DNA from: Hymenochaete sp. R1
Lineage: Eukaryota > Basidiomycota > Agaricomycetes > Hymenochaetales > Hymenochaetaceae
DNA: 64,000 nt
Assembly (NCBI GenBank): GCA_019400425.1
Contig: JAFREE010000110.1
Coordinates: 19,966-83,965, forward strand
Direction: 5' to 3'
How positions within the stretch are numbered: the stretch's first letter is position 1; each line of letters begins with the position of its first letter. The position numbers were made by a program, and so were the translations under genes. Positions 1 to 11,100 of the stretch are shown in pieces. The notes beneath the pieces were generated by a model. It saw nothing but the letters and a program-made list of their open reading frames with translations, did not search any database and was not told the origin of the DNA.

Positions 1-66
1 CTCAACCAAGCAACCACATTCAAGTCTTCTACAGTCTCATTCGCAACTCTACTTCATCGTAATATA

Positions 67-432
67 ATGTCGATGCTCAACGTTGCTGCTCGCCGTGCTG
101 CTCCCATGATTGCGCGCACTGGGGCCCAGGCTCGCTTTGCACACACCTCGCCGGGCCACTTCGATGCCTTCCACGTTGATACCGTACGTCTCTTCTCTTT
201 ATGATCGGGTAATATGCGTTCTTAACAACTCCTGTTTTCATCATCCAGAACAACAAAAAGCAGGCCCTGATGTACTACAGTGCCATCGTTGGTGCCTTGT
301 CTCTTCCCGCTTTCGCCGTAAAATACCAGTTGTGAGTCTCTACGGTTTTGCTTAACATCAACATACGAAGTGAGCTGACTCTTGCTTGCCATTCTCAGGG
401 ACAGGTACAAATACGACACGCGACGTTTCTAG
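67..432 (+). CDS. Cytochrome c oxidase small subunit (COX7C / yeast Cox8 family)
   Basis: Three exons (67-183, 249-331, 399-432) join to 77 codons, with GTACGT and GTGAGT donors and CAG acceptors. The protein begins with an Arg/Ala-rich stretch typical of a mitochondrial presequence (AARRAAPMIARTGAQARFAH). A single hydrophobic helix follows (roughly residues 45-67) that ends in AFAVKYQL. The spacing of a polar NNKK start, hydrophobic core, Pro-Ala and terminal QL fits the COX7C/Cox8 pattern, where the subunit is a single-pass inner-membrane component of complex IV. Start chosen as the first ATG of the open frame; only 66 bp of leader lie in the window. The tail after QL (DRYKYDTRRF) is longer than the usual LKK end. 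The family is short and diverged, so another small inner-membrane protein cannot be excluded. Confidence 0.68.
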
Positions 433-715
433 ATGCCATATTCAATCCCCGTTTCTTATTCACATGGTCGTCGTGCTCGACTTGATCTCGCCACTCATTC
501 GTCACGATTAATCTGCACCCACGCTTTTGGACAGTCTTTCTTGATCCTTTTCACTTTGTTTCTTATTTTATTGGGCCCGGGTCTACCAGCAGAAAGTAAA
601 GTTGACAACATTGTATCAATATCAATACCATAACTATGTACAAAGTTTATGCATTAAGGAGCTAGAGCCTGAAGCGCGAGCAAGAAATAGGAGAATGGCT
701 GTTGTTCCCTTTCTT

Positions 716-1999
716 TCACCCATCGCCAGCTTCATTTGTATGCGGAAATGTTCGCCTTTTGCCGGCGTTGATGGTGTCTTGAGAGCCTTCATCGAATGCT
801 CGTTTCCGAGACGAATGAGCCCAGGAATCAGCTATCGCCACTCGATCTTCCACTGGAATTACATTCAATCCATCGTTCTCGAAATTGTCTTGTATAAATT
901 TGGAGTTAGCCTCGCTCAGGTCCTCGACTTTCTTCTCAATCTCTTCGAACTGCTTCCGGACTTCTTGCAAGCTTTCTACGCGCAATAGTCTCCTCAATTC
1001 GAAGCTTTCCTCGAAGTCGCGCTCTGCGATCTGTTGTGCATCAGCTGCGCGAAATCGATATGCGTCAATCAAGTCGGAAGTAAGTTGAAGTCTGGGCAAA
1101 CTCCGCGTCGACCTATCGCCATGCCCTTTCCCTATCTCCTTTTGACTGTTCCGACCGTCTCGAGTGGATAAGTTAGGCTGGCCGATTGTATCCAGTGTAC
1201 TGGATCCCTCCGCAAATTCCCATTCTTTTTCTGGAATATATATCCTTCTGTAGCGTTCGGCATTCTCAGTGAACTTGAATTGTGACTCGGCCAGTTTCAC
1301 ACTGTAAGTCGCCTCGAAGTCTTTTAACTCTCCCTGGAGATGAGCAATTCGGACGTCGCATATCAGCTTTCGGCGCCTCTTGTTCTCTGGCAAGTACCAC
1401 CAGTGGAGAAGTTCTTCCAATCTCTCGGCTTCGAGCAAAGTTTGGGGTCGTGTTATCGTTGGCGCTTGAGCGTGCTTTATCTCACGCTCATACCGATCTA
1501 GAATCGCCTGGTAATGAAGAACGACAAGAGGTACCAAAACAGGATTCTTTTTCAGGAAATCCTTTGAGGTCAGAGAGGAGAAAGTGTGTGTCCAGAGTGT
1601 ATCCTTTAAGCCGCAAAACAGGTCTGCTGTCTGCTCGGCGAACGACTGTCTGAGAACTTTGCTCGCATCCCAGAAACTCTTCTTCGCGCTGTCCAAGTTC
1701 ATTGAACGTGTTGTCCGAGCTTTATTGATATTCTGAGAGTAGACGGAAGGCTCCGCCGCGAGAAGCTTGGACTCCTGCTCACGCTGCCGGAAGCGCCTCG
1801 TCTCGTCCCCGACCCGGTCGGTGTATCGAGAGCTACGAGAACGATGCTCGTGCAAAAGGAACGACTTCCATGCTTGAGAAAGCGCAGAACTAGGAGATAG
1901 TTGAGCGGAATTGGCGGGTGTATATTTGTGCGGTACGACTGGAGTGCTGGTCGTGGGGCATTGTCCTATTGAAGATGAAGAGGCCTCAGCTGTAGACAT
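716..1999 (-). CDS. Orphan coiled-coil protein, paralogue A (427 aa)
   Basis: A single-exon frame of 427 codons from an ATG at 1999. The protein is charged and mostly helical by composition, with no catalytic motif, signal peptide or membrane segment that I recognise. It is clearly related to the gene at 17564-18945. Shared blocks include an Ala-Trp-Lys-x-Phe-Leu N-terminal motif followed by RYTDR (residues about 45-65), HYQ/YYQ..D.YERE (about 165), and a C-terminal FRAADAQ..DF..SFELR / FQATDAK..DF..GFELK block (about 315-335) that leads into a coiled coil. Both proteins end in a basic tail containing SRKR. No known family fits; I would call it a lineage-restricted gene family. A TATA-like TATTTAA lies near 2141-2147, about 145 bp upstream. 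Function unknown. Confidence 0.8.
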   Translation of the reverse strand: MSTAEASSSSIGQCPTTSTPVVPHKYTPANSAQLSPSSALSQAWKSFLLHEHRSRSSRYTDRVGDETRRFRQREQESKLLAAEPSVYSQNINKARTTRSMNLDSAKKSFWDASKVLRQSFAEQTADLFCGLKDTLWTHTFSSLTSKDFLKKNPVLVPLVVLHYQAILDRYEREIKHAQAPTITRPQTLLEAERLEELLHWWYLPENKRRRKLICDVRIAHLQGELKDFEATYSVKLAESQFKFTENAERYRRIYIPEKEWEFAEGSSTLDTIGQPNLSTRDGRNSQKEIGKGHGDRSTRSLPRLQLTSDLIDAYRFRAADAQQIAERDFEESFELRRLLRVESLQEVRKQFEEIEKKVEDLSEANSKFIQDNFENDGLNVIPVEDRVAIADSWAHSSRKRAFDEGSQDTINAGKRRTFPHTNEAGDG

Positions 2000-2632
2000 T
2001 GCACGAGGTCCTATATTTGGTTCCTATTTTTGGTTCGTCTGCTTCAACCTAGGGTTCAATGATTGTCAGAGATAGTTCCTGAACACGAAATATTGAAGTA
2101 TCCAACCCGTGGCTTTGGGTACTCTCCTTAATATCACTGTTTAAATATGAGTATGGGTTGATGCAAAAGAAGAAGAGAGAGAAAGGGTAGCAGAAGCTGA
2201 TGCAAAGTAGAGATTAGGGTCCGTGTATTATTATAGAGGCGATTAAATCGGTAATTTCACAAAGTTATTATACTTTGATGTTTGGAATATCCTGGACCTT
2301 TGTAGAGTAGCTGCAAAAATTTGTGCTCTTCATCGTTCTTCAGCTGGTACTAGCCCTGTATCCAGTAGCATTTGTTCGGAGAAACAAGCAATTAAAGCAC
2401 GATGATGATGGTTCAGTCGAGAAATCGCGATTCGAGTGGAGTGGACCCACAAACAGTACAAAGGCATCGTGGGAAAGATGACGTCGGCATACGAAGAAGC
2501 AACTGGACACGTTGGACTTCGACTTCTTCGAACCTCAACCTCGCCCTCTCACATTTTCCCGTGTATCATCGTCGCTCAAACGAATATAATCAATAAAGAA
2601 GGACTCTCATCAGCAAGAAAGCGGAGCCCGTC
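2000..2632. promoter_or_regulatory. Divergent intergenic region, orphan gene A / BAP31
   Basis: This 633 bp gap separates two divergently transcribed genes, so it should hold both promoters. On the minus strand there is a TATTTAA-type box near 2141-2147. On the plus side the leader of the BAP31 gene contains several short ATG frames (from 2402 and 2436) that do not look like genes and could act as upstream ORFs. Nothing else is supported. Confidence 0.4.
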
Positions 2633-3528
2633 ATGACCATCTAGTTCGTGCCATCGTTTTGTTAGTCAAAGGGAAATGGCCTGCTAACCCGACGTTCTTT
2701 TGAACAGCTATTCGTTGACTTTCCTCCTCCTGGCCGCAGAAATGATCACTTTCTGCGCCATTGTGTCCCCATTGCCACATAAAGTGCGTGCGAAGGTATT
2801 CACCTTCCTCTCCGAGAGTCCTATCGTCGGGAAGATCGCGTACGGTCTCAAGATAGCATTTATGTTCGTCCATCCATGTCCCCACTCATTACCATCGCGC
2901 TCACACACACACGTACCGGTTCTCTTTGCTTTTCGAAACAATAAAACACAGATTTGTGGGTGTATTGTTCGTAGACGCCTTACAACGCATGTTCCGCATC
3001 ACTGCGGAAGCGGATGCCGCGAAGGCTTCGGGAGGCGCAGCCGCACACGACGTGCGTGCGGAGACCAACTTCGCTGCGCGCAAATTTTAGTATGTCGTTG
3101 TCCCCCATTGGAACTTGACGTGCATCAGTACTGACAAAATGACGAACCAGCGCCCAACGTAATACGTACCTGACCGGTTTCACGTTGTTCCTTTCCCTGT
3201 GCCTCACTCGTACATTCTACATCGTTCTCGACCTTATCCATGCCCAGGCAGAATACGCAGCATTGAAAAAGGCAAACGAGGTGAGTTTTGGATTTCAGTC
3301 ACCTTTCTAATGCTACACTCTACAAGCTTGCTGACTGGTGATATGCGTTAGGGCAAGGGTGGCGAAAACGTTGCGGACCTCAAGAAGAAACTAGCCGCAG
3401 CTGAGGCACGCGCAAGGGACTTTGATTATTTGAAGAAGCAGAGTGAGTCGCAGCAACGCGAGTACGACAGACTCGCGACGGAGTTGAACAAAGCAACGGG
3501 AAATGTGTCCAACAAACGTAAGGACTGA
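2633..3528 (+). CDS. BAP31/Yet-family endoplasmic reticulum membrane protein
   Basis: Five exons (2633-2643, 2708-2863, 2952-3089, 3151-3280, 3352-3528) encode 203 aa. The first coding exon is only 11 nt (MTIY, last codon split). Three hydrophobic segments follow: YSLTFLLLAAEMITFCAIV, the KIAFIFVGVLFVDALQRMF region, and TYLTGFTLFLSLCLTRTFYIVLDLI. The C-terminal third is a charged coiled coil (residues about 145-203) ending in NKRKD. Three N-terminal TM helices plus a cytosolic coiled coil is the architecture of BAP31 and yeast Yet1/Yet3, which act in ER export, quality control and cargo escort. The C-terminal KRKD is dibasic but is not the exact KKxx retrieval signal. The first two donors are GTTCGT, a weak consensus. 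The family call is firm; the subtype (Yet1 or Yet3) is not resolved. Confidence 0.88.
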
Positions 3529-6500
3529 AGGCCTGCGTTCCAGTTAATAATGCTGCGGTGGGGCTAGGTCTCGAATTTCAGGGGCTTCTTTCAATATTTG
3601 GTCTGTTTCATCTTCATCCTCTTGTATCAAAGTTATCCCATCGAGCATCTGACTGAATGCATTAGCTGTTTCTGAGCGCTTACCATAATGTCAATTTGTT
3701 TTATTTTGAACTTCGCTCAGATCGATCGAATGTTTTGCTTAATATATCGGCGACTCGCTGATATAACGCAAGACTGAACCCTTCCGCTTCCCCATCTTAT
3801 TATCTCATGAATAAGTCTTCTCAGTGACCACCGCAAAGATCTCTTACACGCCCTCAACACGTTCAGAGGCGTTCCCAGAATCATATTGGTTTTAAAACGT
3901 TGGCGATGGTATCATTTCAAACTGCCAGTAACGAATTGAATGAGGAACGGAACCAACGCTCTCGCTCTGGGCCCTTTGCCACGCTTCGCCCCCAAATGAT
4001 TCGCAATCCGAACTCATACGAGTGTAAAACCCTGAATATGAATATGTACATGTATCGCTGGCAATCCATTTCATTACGGGACTATCGCGCCTGTACGGGT
4101 ACGGGTACTGTCTCACTGTTTGGGAAGAAATGAAATCGAAACGAGGCTGTATCATGCATGACATTGATGATTGACAACATTAATGTTAATCTTAATATTA
4201 ATGGATCCAGGATCATGCTAAAACGCTCCGAGTCGTTCAGAAGAAATGGATCGTCCAACTTGAAGCCGCTTTCAAGTTCATGGGCACTCGTCATCAATGT
4301 CGTTATACTTATAGATGCCAACGATGCTTTTTGACCTGGACCTGGTTCAGTCCATTCACTATGAACGAGGACGCTTTTAGGCTCAGACTCAGACCGACCG
4401 GAAGTTCGAGGCGCAGCAAGTTGAGGTGGACTGTGGACTCGGAATCGTGTTCCGTGGAAATCGGCTTTCGATATAGCGGCGTGCTACTAGTACTACTAGT
4501 ACTACTAATTGTAATACACTCTACTAGTACAGTACACTTCCCCGGGCCCCTCTCTCTTCTCAACCCAACCAACATAACAATGATAATGATAATTACTCTC
4601 CCATTCAGAGATCATCGCTCCGCTCCCTAATCCCAGAACACAAACACAACGCCTCCGAGTTGCATATGGTCCAGAGCCACTCTGATGTGCCTCGGAGTCT
4701 CGGAGGCTTATCCTGTGTGTATCAATGGTCGGCGGTCAGCAGTCAGTGGGTCAACAGGCTCGGAGTTCCCGTTTCGTTTCGTTGCCCATTTGAAAAGAGA
4801 TGAGAAAGGGGGGGGGGGGGTCGCGTTCGCTAGACGCCACAGCACGAAAATGCGCTGTATTTTTACTATTGTTACTATTAGTAGCAGTGCTCTTCCTTCA
4901 AAGAACCAAAAAAACCAAAGAATCAAAGAATCAAACAAACGCGTGCACAGCCTAAGAACCGAACCTTCCCTCCTTCTCCTCCTTCTCACCTAACTCTAAA
5001 TCCCAATCGGTACACAGTCCCTAAATCGGGACAAGAGCAAAGGGGGTAAATCCTCAGGGAGGCCCGGGGGAGGGAACGAAACAGATGCGTTGCGTTCGCT
5101 TGGCACGAAAATGATTCGTTATGTTACTTATGAGACGGACGGATGAGTGAGTGAGACGAGGAGGCGCTGTTTTTGAGTGTAGTGTCGGTGTTGTTTCGTG
5201 TGGATGTGGATGTGGATTGCATGATAGGTCCGACTCCGACGCGACGACATCAACGCTGGCCTGGGGCGGGGCGTAGGAGACATCAAAAGGAGGTTTAGAT
5301 GTGTTCGGAAGATTTGAAGAACTTGAAGGAGGATTGACTCGGAGGAGAGAAGAATTAGCTGGGTCGACTTGGAGTGCGCGTCGCGTCACCGTCATCGTCC
5401 GATTCGTCGTGCACACCGAGTCTGGATCCCGTCGTCCGTCGATTCGACTCCGAGCCGCTTCACCGTTCAACTTCACGTCGTCGACGCGCCTTCTTCCCTC
5501 CCTCCCTCCCTCCCTCCCTTTCCTCTCCACCTCCGAGTCGAAAGCTCTGATAGTGATAGTCATACGCGCGCTCGACACACGAAAAGGAAAGGCCAGGCGA
5601 ACGGAACAGAAGAAGAAAAGAGACGACTCGAACATCGAAGACGTATCTCGGAGTCGAGTCGCAGAACACCCAGGTGAAACCAGTAATCGACTAATATTCA
5701 ATGACCGCCTTCAACTTCATCATGTACCAGCAGCCGCGATCCCCCCTCTTCTCCGAAAGCGAGCAGGCAAGTTTAGCTTGACGACGAAACGACTCCCGCC
5801 CTTTCCCCTTTGAGCACCTTCCCCGATCCGGAGCTTCTTCCCGACCCGACTCGACTCACCTCACTGCTCAAGCTTGTTCATCCCACCCACCCACCGAACC
5901 AACCAACCAACCAGCCGACCCATTCCTGGCAATCAACCCGAATATGCGATTTCGCCGATTCGAGTCCCGTCCACTACGAGTCGCAGCCTCGGAGCTGCGA
6001 GGTGCGAGGTGTGATGGCTCCCCATCCCCATCATTCAATCACAATACACGATCATTCAAATCGAATACGAACGCCCTAACTAGTAATTGCCGTAACCCGC
6101 GTTTCCAACTCTTACCTCTTACCTAACTTGAAGTTACCCTCCTCTGCTCCTCCCTTGCTCGGAGCTCTTCCTCTTCGTCCCTCTCGCTCTCGGATCAGCG
6201 GGGTATCCGACTTGCGCCTGGTCTTCCGTTTCCACTTCCGACGATGATATCAATAAAAAACAGAAAATAGAAAATAGTACTGGTACTGGTGATGGAGACG
6301 AAGAAGATAGAGGTACGCGTACGCGTGATTACGCGGTGCGAGAGAGAAAAGATGCGATGCGGTGTGATGGGATGGGAGCGGGTAGCTGTACTCGTAGGCC
6401 CCTCCTGCCCCTCCCTCCCCATTCGTCCTTCCGTCCGTCCGTACGTACGTTAGCTGTTGTTCGAATTTGGAATATCGGATTTTCTATTGAGTGATTGGCG

Positions 6501-8131
6501 CTTCGGTGGAGTTTGTTGGTTTATCGGTGTGGACTGTGTGGACGCATGGATGGGACGGGATGTGAATAACTATATCATACGGAGGTTGGACTGGCGGGGA
6601 TGTGCCAGTCCAGTGAGTGAGGAGCCCAGCTTTCGAGTTCGAGTTCGACCCTTTTCTCTTCCCTTTCCCTTTTCTTTGAGTTGAGTTGTTCTGTTCTGTT
6701 CTGTTCTGGTCCCTCCCTCCCTCCCTCCCCTCTCCGCGTTCTGCTCTCCGAGTCTCCCTTATAGACCTTTTGCTTTCCCTTCTTTCGTGCCAGTGCTTCC
6801 CCTGCCTGCTCTCACCGCCCCGTTTCCCGTTACTCGTTCGGTTTGACAGCGCGCCCGCCGCCCTACGGAGCGTAAGCATAAGTTGAAGCTTAAAGGACTT
6901 AAGGACTTAAGGAGGCGTTCTCTTTCTCTGGTTTGGTGAGTAAGTTCTATTACTACTTCTACTACACTACTACTGGTAGTGTCCGCTGCTGCCCGTTGTC
7001 TGTTGCCCGTTGGCCGGTTGTCCGCCGTTTGAGCGCTGCGCTGACGTCTTCATTCATGAATTCAATCCAGATTTCCGATTGCTTTTGTTTCTTGGAGACC
7101 CCGCCGTCAGCTCAGCACGCTTTTCATCAGTGTCATTTTTCGTTCGACGTGAACTCGAACTCGAACTCGAACTTCCGTTTCAGTGTCTACCCAAGTCTCG
7201 ACTCGACCTAACACGAACGCGCTCGTTTGGTTCTCGAATCTCTTCCTTCGCCCCGGGATTTGCGTCTGCATTAACGCAATTTATTTATCGTTTCTCGCCC
7301 GTTCGCCCGTTCGTTCGTTCACGACGCTCAGCACTTTGTATCACAGCCGACTCGCATTCAGCATCTAACACTTGGCATACCCTCCCACTCGTTGTATTTC
7401 AATTCATAATCTCATAGTCACTCACTCACTCACTCGCGGATCCAACGGAGGCGGTCATCGCGCCAGGAACCTCAGGCTTACATCTGTCCATCTGTCACGC
7501 CGGAAAACGTCATTTATCTATTTTCGCGCACGTTCGTTTTCATATTCATATTCGTCCACGACTTGAAGTACCTGTTCTGTTCGTTGAGTCTGTGTCTGTG
7601 GGGTTGTTGTTTTGGTAATCCGTTCACTTCATTCATCAGTCTTTTGAATTTAACTAGTACCAGTACTCTTTCGACACTGCCCATTCGTTTCATCCACATT
7701 CACATCCACGCGTCCCTCCCCCCCAACGCATCCTTCCAGACCTCTTCCCAATTTTCGTCCATTTCTGTTTTCGGGACACCTCGCTGTTCACTCACTACTC
7801 GCACTCACTGCACGCGAATCGAAAGGCGAAAAGGAATAGTCACCCATTCGGGAATTGGGAACTGATCAAATCAATTGATTTCAAGCGACTCAAGCGATCG
7901 CGATCAAAACATCGAATTTATTTGGGCCAGGACACAGGACGGGACGAGACAGGACAGAAGCCCGGGAGGAAGCCGTGTGTATCCATCGTATCCATCCCAT
8001 CCCATCCTTTTTAGCCCCATTCGAGATCTACGTCCGTCCGGCTTCTTCTTCCTTTTAATTTAAGTTAATTTAAAACCCAACTTCAACTTGTTCTTCCTTT
8101 CTTTTCCTTCTTTTGATATCCCTCGTACCAA
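3529..8131. other. 4.6 kb gene-free, low-complexity leader region
   Basis: No frame here resembles a protein gene. The short ORFs are low-complexity and lack splice-compatible partners. The plus strand is strikingly pyrimidine-rich from about 5400 to 8130, with CCCTCC runs near 5493-5520 and 6708-6730. There is also a 13-G run at 4808-4820, an ACTAGT/ACTACT microsatellite near 4486-4530, and many short TCGA/GAGTC repeats. It ends directly at the start of the large zinc-finger gene. It probably holds that gene's promoter and a long, possibly intron-containing 5' UTR (a consensus donor, GTGAGTAAG, sits near 6935). This assignment is inference. Confidence 0.45.
4808..4820 (+). repeat. Poly-G run of 13
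   Basis: An uninterrupted run of 13 G in the long leader upstream of the zinc-finger gene. A similar 14-G run lies in intron 2 of that gene (11537-11550). Such runs can form G-quadruplex-like structures and are also prone to assembly error. Confidence 0.7.
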
Positions 8132-11100
8132 ATGGCCCACGTCCAACAGCACCGACGCGTCGTGTCCTCTTCTTCCCCTTCCCCTTCCCCTTCCCCTTCA
8201 CCTTCTCAGCCAATCACCACCGATTCATCGACAGCTCCGAAGTCGAAGCCGGCCCAACGCGCTTCTGAAGGTTCTCTAGCTCCATCTTCAACTTCTTCCA
8301 TGTCGGGTCAGCATATGCATATGCATGGACGCGGGATGGGCGATCATGGACAGGGACAGAGACACGGATCGTCGACGTCAACGTCAACGGGAAGCTTAAG
8401 CTTGGGAGGAACGGTTTCGTTGACAGGCGGTGATGTAGATGCAAACACAAACGCAAATGTGAACGCCGACGACGAAGAAAAACGAGACGCGGATCCTAAC
8501 TTTAACACAAACGCTAACGCTAACTTCGACTGCGACTTTGATAAGGAAGAAGGATCGAAGGAGACGCCCGTCCTGTCGTCGTCAGACCCGGACTCGGCGA
8601 CAGCTCGAGAGTTTGGGATGCTTCTCCCCTCGACGTCGACGTCGACGTCCGGTGTATCTGCTACCGCTACCGACTCGCGTGTTCAGGTTGGGCTTCGGGT
8701 CGAATCATTGATAGTGCAACCGCAACCGCAAACGGACTCGGACGAACTGGAACGGGAAAGAGAGAGGGAGCGTGAAAAGGACTTAACGCGGGCGACCAGA
8801 AAAGCGCTCGCTGCTTCCCTCCAACGCGCTACCGCCCGTCCACGTACTCCCCTTCCTCACCACTCCTCCCACTCCCACTCCCACTCCCAAACGGCGTCCT
8901 TGGCCAACTCGCGCGCAGCATCGCCTTTCGCGTTGGACTTCCACTTGAACCAACACCAGCTTCAACAACAGCAACTTCAACAGCACCAGCACCACCGCCA
9001 ACTCACCCAAGCGCGTCTCCTCTTCCCCTCCTCCAAACGTTCCAACTCCACCTCGACGCCTTCCTCGGGCTCGGGCTCGGGCTCGGGCACAGGCAGCACG
9101 CGCGGCGCAGGGAGCTTGTTAACCCCCAACGCGTCCCCCGCGACGTCCCTTATCGCGCTTCCCCTCGCCCCCGCCCCCACCGCCGCCCCAGGCTCAGTCT
9201 CGAGCAACACCAACAGTACCAACGTTAACGCGAACGGCAGGAGTGCAAGCCGGGCGGACATGCCCATGTCCATGTCTTATTCTTATTACTTCGCGCATGC
9301 CGCGGCGGAGCCGGAGTCGGAGTCGGAGCAAGGCTGGGAATGGAAAGAGGAGCGTGATGGTGATGCGCACACACATGTGAGTGGTGATTCTTTGGTTTGT
9401 TTTTGGATTCTTTTTTTTCGTTTTTTTTTTCTCGTTCGCCTTGGCTTTTTTGTTTCCCCCCGTCGGCGTTACTGCTGGCGTTGGTGTTGGGTGCTGGGTG
9501 CTGGGTGCTGTTTGCCATTCGATTCGGTACGCGCGACGCGCACGATGCTGTGATGGTGTTCTTTCGTTCGTTTTGTTTGCTGGGGACGCGTTGGTCTTTC
9601 TTCTTTCTATCCTATCCTATCCTATTCTATTCTTAGCCTACCTACCTCGCGCCTCGCCTCGCGTCTGGGTTGGTTTAAGTCGGTTTAAGTCGGTTTGATG
9701 ACCGAGCGCCTCGCGCCTCGAGGACGCGTCTATGTCTATTCGCCTCCCCCTCCCCCATCATCCTCATCATCCATTCATCCATTCTTGTTCTTGACACCTC
9801 GCTATATGAGAACCGTTCCCGTCCCTCGAGGAGATCGTATCGGAGCCTCCGCATCTCCCGAAATTGAAATGACCATCGCGATCGCGATCGCAACCACGCG
9901 TTGTCCGTCGTCCGTCGGGCTTCATGGGGGGCTCGGCGGTTGAGAGGCCTAGGGCGGGGCAGGAGCGTGGCTGCGTTTGCGTGGGGGGTCCGACCGACCG
10001 ACCGACCAATTGTATCGGTTCCATCCATTAGCCCATTGGCCCATTGGCCCAGCTATTGGCAATTCAGCCGGGGATAAAGTGGACGGTTCGATTGGTGCGG
10101 CGCTCATAGCAACCGCTCATGATTGATATTGGTATTGGTGTTGGTGTTGGAAAGCGCGAAGGGAAAGGGTGCTTACTTACTCTTTCTCTTTCTTTTTCTT
10201 TTGTTACCGGGCATCGAGCGTCGAGCGTCTTCGCTTCACCGGTATTGTCTTTTTGATTCCCTCTGTCTGCGATATTGACGTGGACCGTCCGGTTGTGGTT
10301 GTTGTTTTGCTATGAATTGAGTCGCAGAACTAGTTCTTTTGACGCCCAGCGCAGCGCAGCGGGCGCAAACGCAAACGCAAACGCGAGGCTACTTTCTTAT
10401 TTTCGTAATCCATCTGCGTTTCATTCTCCCGTGTCCGTGCCCCGTGCCCCGTGTCCATGTCCTTTCTTTTTCTTTCTTCAACTCTTCTCCTTTCATCCGC
10501 GTCTCCGTCTCTGTCTCCGAAAGGCCGTCAACTTACTGACTAACTCCACCGTTTGACCTCTCCCTCCACCCTCTCCCTCTCCCTCTCTCCGAACACTACT
10601 CCAGTGTCCCCAGCGCCAGAATCGATACAGATATAGACCCCTGCAGCACGCATACGACACCGAGATGGTACGCTGCCCGCCGTCCCCGAAACCGTCTCCT
10701 TCACCAACGCCAACGCCGACGCCGAGCGAGACGTCTTCGTCTTCGGGTGAAGTCCACTCGCGATTTTATACACACGTCCACGGCCACGGCCAGGCTGCTA
10801 TCTCCACCACGCGCACCGACGACCGGGACGACCAGGAGGACGAGTACGGAGACGGAGACGGAGAGAAACCCGAGTTCGACTTCTCGCCGTTCTCGCCTCA
10901 GGGGGTCAATAACGAGGACGGCGACGCGGTAGCGGCGGGATACGAGGACAAGTACGAGGAAGGGGAAGGGGACGAGACGATCGTAGGACTAGGGACGGGG
11001 ATGGGGATGGGGACGGGGATGGGTGATTTCAAGTTCGTGCGGGAGCAGGAGAGGCTTGAACGCGAGTTCGAAGTCCAGGTGAAGCAGGCGCAGATTCTCG

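Noticed and set aside
5054..7865. Several 60-215 codon frames on both strands in the leader region
   Set aside because: They are translations of simple CT/GA/TCG repeats with no conserved motif.
9377..9553. Continuation of the first zinc-finger exon to the stop at 9553
   Set aside because: A GTGAGT donor lies at 9377 and the downstream residues become T/F/L-rich, unlike the coding part.
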